This document shows positions 14,418-21,136 of a stretch of 29,017 nucleotides of DNA, in pieces. Source of the stretch: a virus; IMG/VR virus record IMGVR_UViG_3300032249_000483, positions 1 to 29,017 of that record. One strand, given 5' to 3'. Each line of letters opens with the position of its first letter. Positions within the stretch are counted from its first letter, which is position 1. Both the position numbers and the translations under genes were made by a program. The notes under the pieces are model-generated. The model saw only the letters and a program-made list of their open reading frames with translations. It did not search any database and was not told the origin of the DNA.

Positions 14418-14439
14418 TTATTGCCCCTTAAGTTGTTTT

Positions 14440-14496
14440 GACATTGACGCCCCCAGCTGGGAGCGTTTCGGCTCATAAAGCCATCATCAGAATGCC
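14440..14496 (-). ncRNA. Hammerhead ribozyme 3 (type I, with an extra U)
   Basis: Stem I GGCAUU pairs with AAUGUC, a compensated change from ribozymes 1 and 2. Core CUGAUGA, then one unpaired U, stem II GGCU-UUAUG-AGCC, GAAA, stem III CGCUCCC-AGCU-GGGGGCG plus A-U, triplet GUC. Cleavage is expected between 14446 and 14445. It directly follows the ardA stop codon. The extra U beside A9 may slow it. Confidence 0.88.
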
Positions 14497-14979
14497 TTAA
14501 TAGTTTTGGAAGTAGTAGCCATTCTCGCTGGTATAGTCAAACATGATATTACGGGCGGTTCTTTCCCAATCGATCGCGATATAGTGCGGTAGATCCTTCG
14601 GGATATCCCCACAGCTTTCTAACAATTCCTGCGCGAATTCTTCATCTTGCGCAAATCGCCCAACAAAACGATCCTGCGCATCCGATAGATCGCCATCGAA
14701 GCCAGCATCTAAAAAGGCCTCCAATAGCTCCCGATCGTCCTGATCCAGCGCGAGGTATTCAAAAAGATCATCATCTAGCCCGCTTTCAGAATAATAGCGT
14801 TTTGGGAAGCCTTCGAAGTCTTGGATCATTAGCTCGGGGTCTTCTTCGTCCTTATGAAGCTCAGCGCAGACGGCGTTAAATTGCTCCGCGTCCGTGAAGC
14901 CTTCTAGTTCGATCCACGCCCCAGCGATTGAACCCTCGTTATATTTTGCATAAGTTCCAACATAAGCTCTTGCAGTCAT
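14497..14979 (-). CDS. ardA: ArdA-family antirestriction protein
   Basis: The 160-aa, highly acidic product starts TARAYVGTYAKYNEGSIAGAW and carries the ArdA signature AVCAELHKDEEDPELMIQDFEG followed by ESGL. ArdA proteins mimic bent B-DNA and occupy type I restriction enzymes (and some modification subunits), protecting incoming phage or plasmid DNA. The length fits the family. It lies near the front of the minus operon, as expected for an early counter-defence gene, and hammerhead 3 follows its stop. Confidence 0.88.
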   Translation of the reverse strand: MTARAYVGTYAKYNEGSIAGAWIELEGFTDAEQFNAVCAELHKDEEDPELMIQDFEGFPKRYYSESGLDDDLFEYLALDQDDRELLEAFLDAGFDGDLSDAQDRFVGRFAQDEEFAQELLESCGDIPKDLPHYIAIDWERTARNIMFDYTSENGYYFQNY

Positions 14980-15014
14980 TTAATGCCCCTCAGTTTATCG
15001 GCCAATATTAGCCC

Positions 15015-15038
15015 CTAAGCACCCCGCGAGATGCTTAG
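15015..15038 (-). other. Hairpin between the 59-aa gene and ardA
   Basis: CUAAGCAUC pairs with GGUGCUUAG (nine pairs, one G-U) around UCGCGG on the minus strand. It occupies the same position as the ribozymes do elsewhere but lacks the CUGAUGA and GAAA cores, so I do not call it a hammerhead. Confidence 0.5.
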
Positions 15039-15046
15039 AGATAACA

Positions 15047-15226
15047 TTAGTAAAAATTCACTTCTGCGTAGTCTTCGCAGGCCGTCACAAGGCCGTCAAA
15101 GTCTTCAGACGATCCCAGCAACCCAGCAAGCGAGAAAACCACGCTTTCAGGTATTCCGAAGTCTTCAGCCAAGCTGGCCAAGTAATCACGGCGTGAGTTA
15201 AAACCTTCTTCTTGATAGATGCTCAT
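15047..15226 (-). CDS. 59-aa acidic hypothetical protein
   Basis: AAGGGGCAATAA precedes the ATG, which directly follows the upstream TAA. The product is acidic and helical (RRDYLASLAEDFGIPESVV, EDFDGLVTACEDYAE). No family recognised. Confidence 0.55.
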   Translation of the reverse strand: MSIYQEEGFNSRRDYLASLAEDFGIPESVVFSLAGLLGSSEDFDGLVTACEDYAEVNFY

Positions 15227-15430
15227 TTATTGCCCCTTGTATGGTTTATAAGTTTTTGTGTCGAGATCGTAAGTCATCCAGCGCCCATAGTGATGAAAAT
15301 CAGCCACGATCCCACGCTTTGCAAAGTCCAGCACTAGCCAAGTAGCTTGGCCAATTGTTAGCAGGCGAGAAACCACGCCTTCACGAATAACGATATAGTC
15401 TTTTTTACCTTGTCCCTTTACTGATGCCAT
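15227..15430 (-). CDS. 67-aa hypothetical protein, first gene of the minus operon
   Basis: ATG at 15430 follows AAAGGGGCAATA; an upstream ATG at 15445 lies before this site and is less likely. The N-terminus is basic (ASVKGQGKKDYIVIREG) and the rest beta-rich. Its leader is about 44 nt from the predicted transcription start. Confidence 0.6.
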   Translation of the reverse strand: MASVKGQGKKDYIVIREGVVSRLLTIGQATWLVLDFAKRGIVADFHHYGRWMTYDLDTKTYKPYKGQ

Positions 15431-15468
15431 TATTGCCCCTTTCATTAGTCGATGTCAGGCCTCGTCAC

Positions 15469-15488
15469 CTGATAAGAGAGATTATCAG
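15469..15488 (-). other. Hairpin at the start of the minus transcript
   Basis: CTGATAA and TTATCAG form seven pairs around six bases, overlapping the -10 and the likely start of transcription. It may be an operator or a 5' stabilising stem. Confidence 0.4.
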
Positions 15489-15509
15489 CGCGGATCACTT
15501 GATTGTCAA
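15481..15509 (-). promoter_or_regulatory. Strong sigma-70 promoter of the minus operon
   Basis: On the minus strand TTGACA (15509-15504) and GATAAT (15486-15481) are separated by exactly 17 nt. This gives a full -35 match and five of six at -10. It faces the whole 15430-9857 operon. Confidence 0.85.
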
Positions 15510-15510
15510 G
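15498..15510. promoter_or_regulatory. Operator-like palindrome over the minus promoter -35 (copy 1)
   Basis: CTTGATTGTCAAG is a 13-bp near-palindrome covering the -35 hexamer. Two relatives, CTTGACTGTCAAG, lie at 16727 and 16781 beside the LexA-like gene. Binding here would block RNA polymerase. Confidence 0.6.
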
Positions 15511-15548
15511 CGTTTCAGATCCCGATCATGAGAGATTAAAACCAAGCC

Positions 15549-15567
15549 AGCGAAGCGAAACAGTCCA
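15549..15567 (+). repeat. 19-bp direct repeat, copy 1
   Basis: AGCGAAGCGAAACAGTCCA, identical to 15751-15769. Partial similarity continues downstream (GGAT...CAATAG-like). It is upstream of terS and is a candidate terminase or replication-protein binding site. Confidence 0.65.
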
Positions 15568-15750
15568 GCGGATGCAATAGGCAATAAACAACCTTCATCC
15601 GTCCAGCAGGCCATCTGAGGCTTGCACAATCGCCACAGGAGGCACGATCGCCAGCTGGGCTATGCTATGACATGGGGCGTTTTAAGTGCTGGGATCAATT
15701 CCACGCGCTGGCCGTGTTGGTCGCTGGCTTACCCGATCGCGGGAGTTGAT

Positions 15751-15769
15751 AGCGAAGCGAAACAGTCCA
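15751..15769 (+). repeat. 19-bp direct repeat, copy 2
   Basis: Exact copy of 15549-15567, 106 bp before the terS start. Confidence 0.65.
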
Positions 15770-15811
15770 AAGGATCTAAAGACAATAGGAAGAGATCAAA
15801 CAATTGATCGC

Positions 15812-15841
15812 TTGCATGTGTCCGTGTTGCTGTGCTATGAA
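15812..15841 (+). promoter_or_regulatory. Possible late promoter before terS
   Basis: TTGCAT at 15812-15817 and TATGAA at 15836-15841 are 18 nt apart, with an extended -10 TG. The match is modest. Confidence 0.35.
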
Positions 15842-15874
15842 TTGTCCCATGTTGAACCACCCTATTAAATACCT

Positions 15875-16522
15875 ATGAAGCTAACACGCGCACAGATCAA
15901 AGAAGGACTTCAGGCCATGCCAATAGATCGCCTCTTGCTGGGATCAGGTAAGACCCTGACTGCCAAGCAGAAGAAGTTTGCGGAAGAGGTAGCGAAAGGA
16001 TCACCGAAGGCTAAAGCGTATCGGGAAGCCTACGAAAGCCAAGCACTCCCACAGACCCAAGCGAGCGAAGCCTACAAGCTGGCACAGAACCCAGCGATCG
16101 CCAGCATGATCGAGGCTCAGAAGCTGGCCATTGAGGCGCAGAAATATACAACCCCCCTACATTTAAGAGCCTTGACGATCCATAACCTGACCCAGCTTGC
16201 ACTAGATCAGGAAGTTAAGCCAGCCCAACGGCTCAAAGCGTTGGAATTGCTGGGGAAGATCACAGAGGTTGCATTATTCACGGAACGGCGCGAGGTGGTG
16301 CAGGTAACGGATAGCGCAGGGATGAGGGAGAAGCTCCTGCAATCGCTCCAGCTGGCAATAAATAACAGCACGGCCATCGATGCAGAGTATACGCTGGCCG
16401 ATGATCTACTAAGTGAGATCGCGGGAGGCGCACAAGGTAATGATGAAGCAGACGATCATGCAGAGCCAGCAGGCACAGAGCCAGCCAGCGAGGCAGACGA
16501 TCCGCAAGGGGCTGGGGCATAG
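15875..16522 (+). CDS. terS: Terminase small subunit
   Basis: Residues 27-60 (LTAKQKKFAEEVAKGSPKAKAYREAY) give the N-terminal DNA-binding helix-turn-helix typical of phage small terminases. A helical middle and an acidic tail rich in Ala/Glu/Asp follow. It recognises the packaging site and loads the large subunit. The position just ahead of terL (with one regulator between) and after a repeat-rich region supports the call. The ribosome-binding site before 15875 is poor; ATG at 15917 is an alternative. The gene is unusually rich in GATC. Confidence 0.8.
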   Translation: MKLTRAQIKEGLQAMPIDRLLLGSGKTLTAKQKKFAEEVAKGSPKAKAYREAYESQALPQTQASEAYKLAQNPAIASMIEAQKLAIEAQKYTTPLHLRALTIHNLTQLALDQEVKPAQRLKALELLGKITEVALFTERREVVQVTDSAGMREKLLQSLQLAINNSTAIDAEYTLADDLLSEIAGGAQGNDEADDHAEPAGTEPASEADDPQGAGA

Positions 16523-16638
16523 CAGAATGACAAACAGAAGACCCCACGCACCCCCGACCCCCAAATTTAGGCCTTATGCACCTGCTCGCCCATGCATAGT
16601 AATCCACTCATCCGAAACCAATCTCAGGCCATTCTTAT

Positions 16639-16656
16639 GCGTAACACCTGTTACGC
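16639..16656. repeat. Inverted repeat GCGTAACA-CC-TGTTACGC (copy 2)
   Basis: Both 8-bp arms are identical to those at 3922-3939; only the 2-nt spacer differs. Confidence 0.6.
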
Positions 16657-16698
16657 CTCCAGATTTTCCTGCAATAAAACAATTACTTAACTTTTTGA

Positions 16699-16711
16699 GT
16701 AACACTGTTAC
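16699..16711. repeat. Related inverted repeat GTAACA-C-TGTTAC
   Basis: It has the same inner half-site as the copies at 3922 and 16639 but a 1-nt spacer, 43 bp after copy 2. It may be a weaker site for the same protein. Confidence 0.45.
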
Positions 16712-16726
16712 AGCGAAACACCCCCC

Positions 16727-16739
16727 CTTGACTGTCAAG
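16727..16739. promoter_or_regulatory. Operator-like palindrome CTTGACTGTCAAG (copy 2)
   Basis: CTTGAC and GTCAAG surround one T. It starts 54 bp upstream of an identical copy and lies just ahead of the LexA-like gene. Confidence 0.6.
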
Positions 16740-16780
16740 TGGTTAGGGGTGGGGGGTATATATTTTCCAAAAACCAACTA

Positions 16781-16793
16781 CTTGACTGTCAAG
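16781..16793. promoter_or_regulatory. Operator-like palindrome CTTGACTGTCAAG (copy 3)
   Basis: Identical to 16727-16739 and only 8 bp before the LexA-like start codon, a natural place for autoregulation. Confidence 0.65.
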
Positions 16794-16801
16794 CGATTTA
16801 T

Positions 16802-17026
16802 ATGACACCAGCACAAAAACAGATTTACATAGTCATTGACGAGTATTGGAAACAATATGGTTATGGACCATCTATAGATGACGTTATGTATCTCACGGGA
16901 GAACAGGGCCGTGGCAACGTGGGCCGCAAAATGTGGAAGCTCGTAGAACTTGGGGTTTGCAAAGGGGTAAAGGGCACCGCCCGTAGTATCCGCCCTTCAT
17001 ACATACGCATCAGGGATATTGAATGA
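16802..17026 (+). CDS. LexA N-terminal-like winged-helix regulator, 74 aa
   Basis: The sequence follows the LexA DNA-binding domain: TPAQKQIYIVIDEYWKQYGY, then GPSIDDVMYLTG, G-x-V-x-x-x-M-x-x-L-x-x-LG, and GTARSIRP. There is no Ser-Lys peptidase domain, so it cannot self-cleave as LexA does. Two CTTGACTGTCAAG palindromes stand directly upstream and a third variant covers the minus promoter, so it is the obvious candidate binder. No good ribosome-binding site precedes 16802; a GTG at 16739 is in frame. The stop overlaps the terL start. Confidence 0.7.
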   Translation: MTPAQKQIYIVIDEYWKQYGYGPSIDDVMYLTGEQGRGNVGRKMWKLVELGVCKGVKGTARSIRPSYIRIRDIE

Positions 17027-18516
17027 ACCTAGAAGAATTTATTGATTCACTCCCTGAAGGTGAGAAGGCGGAGTTGATGTTGATGGCCGAGGGTTATAAG
17101 GACTCTCTGCTTCGCGAAAAGGGCCAAGTGCACTTCATGGAGTTTGTTAAAGCTATGTGGCCTGGATTTATTCATGGAAGACATCATGCTTTGATGGCAA
17201 AAAAGTTTGAAGAGATTGCTGCAGGTAAAACTAAACGGCTTATTATTAATATGCCACCTCGTCATACTAAATCTGAGTTTGCATCTTATATGTTGCCAGC
17301 TTGGTTTTTAGGTAAGTTTCCCAACAAGAAAATTATTCAATGTTCAAACACTGCAGAGTTAGCCGTTGGCTTTGGCCGTAAGGTGCGTAACTTGGTTGAC
17401 AGTGATGTTTATACAAAGGTGTTTCCAAATGTCAATCTTAGGTACGATTCTAAAGCTGCTGGTCGCTGGTCCACTAATGCTAATGGTGAGTATTTTGCTA
17501 TCGGTGTTGGTGGTACTGTTACTGGTAAGGGCGCGGATCTACTCATTATTGATGACCCGCATTCTGAACAGGAGGCGGCGCTAGCCTCAGCAAACCCAGA
17601 AGTCTATGATAAGGTCTTTGAGTGGTATTCATCTGGTCCTCGTCAGCGTTTGCAACCTGGTGGTTCTATTGTTATAGTGATGACGCGCTGGTCCAAAAGA
17701 GATTTAACTGGCCGTGTGTTACAAAGTATGGTAGAGAGAGATGGTGATGAGTGGGAGATTATTGAGCTTCCTGCTATACTACCATCTGAAAAACCTCTAT
17801 GGCCTGAGTTTTGGTCTTATGATGAATTGGTTAAGTTACGTAATGAACTGCCTTTAGCTAAGTGGGCAGCGCAGTACCAACAAAACCCAACATCAGAGCA
17901 GGGCGCGATTGTCAAGAGAGAATGGTGGCAAGTCTGGGATCAGGAAAGACCGCCAGTGTGTGAGTTTATTATTCAGTCTTGGGATACGGCTTTTACTAAG
18001 AATGAGCGTTCTGACTATTCTGCATGTACAACATGGGGAGTATTTTATAAAGACGAAGATAAGAATGATGCTAATATTATTTTACTTGACGCTCTTAAAG
18101 AACGGCTTGAGTTTCCAGAACTGAAACAACGAGCACAAGAGATGTATAAAGAATGGGAGCCAGACGCTTTTATTGTTGAGGCCAAGGCTTCAGGTGCCCC
18201 ATTGATATTTGAATTGAGAAGAATGGGCATTCCTGTGCAGGAGTTTACGCCAACGCGCGGCAATGACAAGATATCTCGTATTAACTCAGTGTCTGACATA
18301 TTTGCATCTGGCAGGGTATGGGCACCAAGAAAAAGATGGGCTGAAGAAGTGATTGAAGAGATGGCTGCTTTTCCAAACTCAGATCACGATGACTTAGTTG
18401 ACTCATCAACACAAGCATTAATCCGCTTCCGTAAGGGCGGTTTTATTAAACTGGACTCGGATGAAGAGGATGACATCCCAGGATTTAGATCACCAAGAAA
18501 AAAAGGATACTACTAA
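17023..18516 (+). CDS. terL: Terminase large subunit
   Basis: The ATPase domain shows a Walker A-like PPRHTKSE (78-85) and Walker B ADLLIIDDPH (171-180). The RNase H-like nuclease domain has W-D321-TAF, IVE386-AKASG and the DHDDLVDS loop at 454-461. This motor packages DNA into the prohead and cuts it. At 497 aa it is full length for the family. It is coupled to the upstream regulator by ATGA and followed immediately by the portal gene. Confidence 0.95.
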   Translation: MNLEEFIDSLPEGEKAELMLMAEGYKDSLLREKGQVHFMEFVKAMWPGFIHGRHHALMAKKFEEIAAGKTKRLIINMPPRHTKSEFASYMLPAWFLGKFPNKKIIQCSNTAELAVGFGRKVRNLVDSDVYTKVFPNVNLRYDSKAAGRWSTNANGEYFAIGVGGTVTGKGADLLIIDDPHSEQEAALASANPEVYDKVFEWYSSGPRQRLQPGGSIVIVMTRWSKRDLTGRVLQSMVERDGDEWEIIELPAILPSEKPLWPEFWSYDELVKLRNELPLAKWAAQYQQNPTSEQGAIVKREWWQVWDQERPPVCEFIIQSWDTAFTKNERSDYSACTTWGVFYKDEDKNDANIILLDALKERLEFPELKQRAQEMYKEWEPDAFIVEAKASGAPLIFELRRMGIPVQEFTPTRGNDKISRINSVSDIFASGRVWAPRKRWAEEVIEEMAAFPNSDHDDLVDSSTQALIRFRKGGFIKLDSDEEDDIPGFRSPRKKGYY

Positions 18517-20952
18517 ATGGCAATTGATAAATCGTTGTATGCAGCACCACAGGGTCTTGAGGCTATCTCAGAAAGCCAAGAGCCAATAGAAATTGAAATC
18601 GTTGACCCAGAAGCGGTTAATATTGACATGGGTGAAATAGAAATTTCATTAATGCCAAAAGATGAAGACGATGATTTTGATGACAACTTAGCTGAGTATA
18701 TGGATGAGAGTGAGTTGTTAAAGATCTGTGGTGATCTTATTGGTGACGTAGAAGGCGATATCTCTTCACGTAAAGACTGGATGCAAACGTATGTAGACGG
18801 TTTAGAGCTGCTAGGCATGAAGATTGAAGAACGCAGTGAGCCTTGGGAGGGTGCATGTGGCGTTTACCACCCATTGTTATCAGAAGCATTGGTAAAATTC
18901 CAAGCTGAAACAGTGATGGAAACCATCCCAGCCTCTGGCCCAGTCAAAACTCAGATCATTGGTAAAGAAACACCAGAGAAAATGGCTGCTGCAGAGCGCG
19001 TTCAGCAAGACATGAACTACCAAATCATGGACAAAATGCCAGAATTTCGCCCAGAACACGAAAGAATGTGCTGGGGCCTTGGCTTATCTGGCAATGCATT
19101 CAAGAAAATCTACTACGATATTCAATTAGGCCGTCAAACTTCCATTTTTGTACCAGCTGAGGACCTAATTGTCCCTTATGGCGCATCAAATCTTCAAACT
19201 GCAGAGCGTGTTACCCATGTTATGCGCAAAACAGAGAACGAATTGCGTCATTTACAGGTGGCTGGCTTCTACCGTGACGTAGATTTAGGCGAACCATCCA
19301 CAGCTTTTGATGATGTCGAGAAGAAAATTGCAGAAAAGATGGGTTTTTCAGCAACATCTGACGATCGCTACAAGATTTTAGAGATTCAAGTCAATTTAGA
19401 CCTACCTGGCTACGAAGATCCAGATGGTTTAGCCCTACCATACATAGTAACAGTGGAAAAAGGCACACAAACTGTCCTATCTATCAGACGAAACTGGAGG
19501 CCAGAAGATGAAACTAAGCAAAAACGCAATCATTTTGTTCATTATGGCTATGTTCCTGGTTTCGGTTTTTATTGTTTTGGACTTATACATCTTGTTGGCG
19601 CGTTTGCAAAATCTGGAACTTCTATCATTCGTCAGCTGGTGGATGCTGGCACTCTTAGCAATCTTCCTGGCGGGTTTAAAACTCGTGGACTTAGAGTAAA
19701 AGGTGATGACACTCCTATTTCACCAGGTGAATTTAGGGATGTAGACGTTCCATCTGGCGTCCTTAAAGACAACATCATGCCGTTGCCATACAAAGACCCT
19801 AGCCAAGTTTTATACAGCCTTCTAGGCACCATTGTGGAAGAGGGACGTAGGTTTGCGTCAGCTGCAGACTTGCAAATCTCAGACATGTCAGCAAACTCAC
19901 CAGTAGGTACAACACTTGCTATCCTAGAGCGCACACTTAAAGTGATGTCAGCTGTTCAGGCGCGTGTTCACTACTCACTAAAACAAGAGCTTTGTTTATT
20001 GCGTGACATCATCCGTGACTACACTCCAGAAGAGTACACATATGAGCCAGAAGAAGGCGGCCGTATGGCGAAGCAGTCAGACTACGATAATGTTGACGTA
20101 ATCCCTGTATCTGATCCTAACGCTGCCACAATGAGCCAAAAGGTTGTGCAGTATCAAGCTGTATTGCAGTTGGCTCAACAGGCGCCACAGCTATATAACA
20201 TGGCCTTGTTGCACCGTCAGATGTTAGATGTGCTTGGCATTAAAAATGCTAAAAAGTTAATCCCACTTGAGGATGACAAAAAACCAATGGATCCAATTAC
20301 TGAAAACATGAACCTTATGAACATGAAGCCAGTAAAAGCATTTCTGTATCAAGACCATGAGGCTCACATCCAAGTCCACATGAATGCAATTAAAGATCCT
20401 AAACTTGCACAATTAATGGGTCAAAACCCTAATGCACAAGCAATTGGCGCTGCAGCAATGGCCCATATCAATGAGCATGCGGCATATGCGTATCGTAGAC
20501 AGATGGAAGATATGATTGGTATGCCTATTCCTACAGGCGAAGAAGAAGATGGCATTCCAAGAGAGTTTGAAATTCAAATCTCTGCATTGGCAGCTCAAGC
20601 TTCTAATCAGCTTCTTAACCGTAACCAAACTGAAATTGCTGCACAGCAAGCTCAGCAAGCTGCACAAGATCCTGTTATCCAAATGCAAGCACAAGAACTT
20701 CAACTTAAACAAGCAGAGATTGAACGTAAGAAACAAAAAGATCTTATGGACGCAGCTGCAAAAGCAGATCAGCAAGAACTTGAACAAGAGCGCATTGCTT
20801 CTCAAGAACGTATTGCTGGTATACAAGTTGGCGTAAAAGCTGCTAAGAACCAGAAGGATGCTGAACTAGCAGAGCTTAAAGTTGGCCTTGAGATAGGTCA
20901 ACATATGTCTGAATCAAAAACCAAACCTCAAAAAGGAAATATAAATGAGTGA
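18517..20952 (+). CDS. Portal protein
   Basis: The 811-aa protein follows terL by one base. It contains WEGACGVYHPLLSEALVKFQ, AETVMETIPASGPVK, GLSGNAFKKIYYD and FVPAEDLIVPYGA, segments of large portal proteins of the P22-like type. An acidic N-terminus carries IEIEIVDPE and the C-terminus (about 690-790) is a Gln/Ala/Lys-rich coiled coil, the likely barrel. It forms the dodecameric gate at the capsid vertex. The length is somewhat above the roughly 725 residues of P22 gp1. Confidence 0.88.
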   Translation: MAIDKSLYAAPQGLEAISESQEPIEIEIVDPEAVNIDMGEIEISLMPKDEDDDFDDNLAEYMDESELLKICGDLIGDVEGDISSRKDWMQTYVDGLELLGMKIEERSEPWEGACGVYHPLLSEALVKFQAETVMETIPASGPVKTQIIGKETPEKMAAAERVQQDMNYQIMDKMPEFRPEHERMCWGLGLSGNAFKKIYYDIQLGRQTSIFVPAEDLIVPYGASNLQTAERVTHVMRKTENELRHLQVAGFYRDVDLGEPSTAFDDVEKKIAEKMGFSATSDDRYKILEIQVNLDLPGYEDPDGLALPYIVTVEKGTQTVLSIRRNWRPEDETKQKRNHFVHYGYVPGFGFYCFGLIHLVGAFAKSGTSIIRQLVDAGTLSNLPGGFKTRGLRVKGDDTPISPGEFRDVDVPSGVLKDNIMPLPYKDPSQVLYSLLGTIVEEGRRFASAADLQISDMSANSPVGTTLAILERTLKVMSAVQARVHYSLKQELCLLRDIIRDYTPEEYTYEPEEGGRMAKQSDYDNVDVIPVSDPNAATMSQKVVQYQAVLQLAQQAPQLYNMALLHRQMLDVLGIKNAKKLIPLEDDKKPMDPITENMNLMNMKPVKAFLYQDHEAHIQVHMNAIKDPKLAQLMGQNPNAQAIGAAAMAHINEHAAYAYRRQMEDMIGMPIPTGEEEDGIPREFEIQISALAAQASNQLLNRNQTEIAAQQAQQAAQDPVIQMQAQELQLKQAEIERKKQKDLMDAAAKADQQELEQERIASQERIAGIQVGVKAAKNQKDAELAELKVGLEIGQHMSESKTKPQKGNINE

Positions 20953-21136
20953 ACTAGAATACTTATTAAGTGAAATCAAAGACCGCATTGGTATGCTTCA
21001 AAGGGCAGCTGGTGCGGGAAACTGCAGTTCATATGATGAGTATAAGTATACATGCGGACAAATACGAGGTCTTGAGTCTGCATGCTTAATAATTATAGAC
21101 CTCAAAAACAAACAGGAAGAAAACTTCGATGACTAA
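20945..21136 (+). CDS. Small hypothetical protein, 63 aa
   Basis: It overlaps the portal end and the co-chaperonin start by 8 nt each. Helical, with YLLSEIKDRIGMLQRAAGAG and two Cys. It may be a head-assembly accessory; no family recognised. Confidence 0.6.
   Translation: MSELEYLLSEIKDRIGMLQRAAGAGNCSSYDEYKYTCGQIRGLESACLIIIDLKNKQEENFDD

Larger units (their letters stand above)
15446..15874. other. Divergent control region, candidate pac/origin
   Basis: No gene is convincing in these 430 nt. The stretch holds the minus-operon promoter, an operator palindrome, a 19-bp direct repeat 202 bp apart and nine GATC sites. Smaller repeats TGCTATGA (about 15663 and 15834) and CCGTGTTG (about 15711 and 15821) also recur. 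A 61-aa frame at 15622-15807 has repeat-derived, low-credibility sequence. Confidence 0.55.
16523..16801 (+). other. Operator-rich gap between terS and the LexA-like gene
   Basis: This gap contains three kinds of inverted repeat plus homopolymer runs (seven C at 16721-16727; GGGGTGGGGGG at about 16746-16756) and a TATATAT stretch. Overlapping long frames here look like chance. It could also hold a cohesive-end or packaging signal. Confidence 0.5.

Noticed and set aside
15505-15540. A fourth hammerhead near the minus promoter (GAAAC and CUCAUGA on the minus strand)
   Set aside because: The core reads CUCAUGA instead of CUGANGA, stem III and a cleavage triplet are missing, and it overlaps the promoter -35.
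15622-15807. 61-aa open frame on the plus strand
   Set aside because: It starts at TTG without SD, is Arg/Trp/Ser-rich, and covers the repeat-rich control region; best seen as chance.
16413-16805. 130-aa open frame overlapping terS and the operator gap
   Set aside because: Out of frame with terS, Pro/Arg-rich and spanning clear regulatory repeats; a shadow frame.
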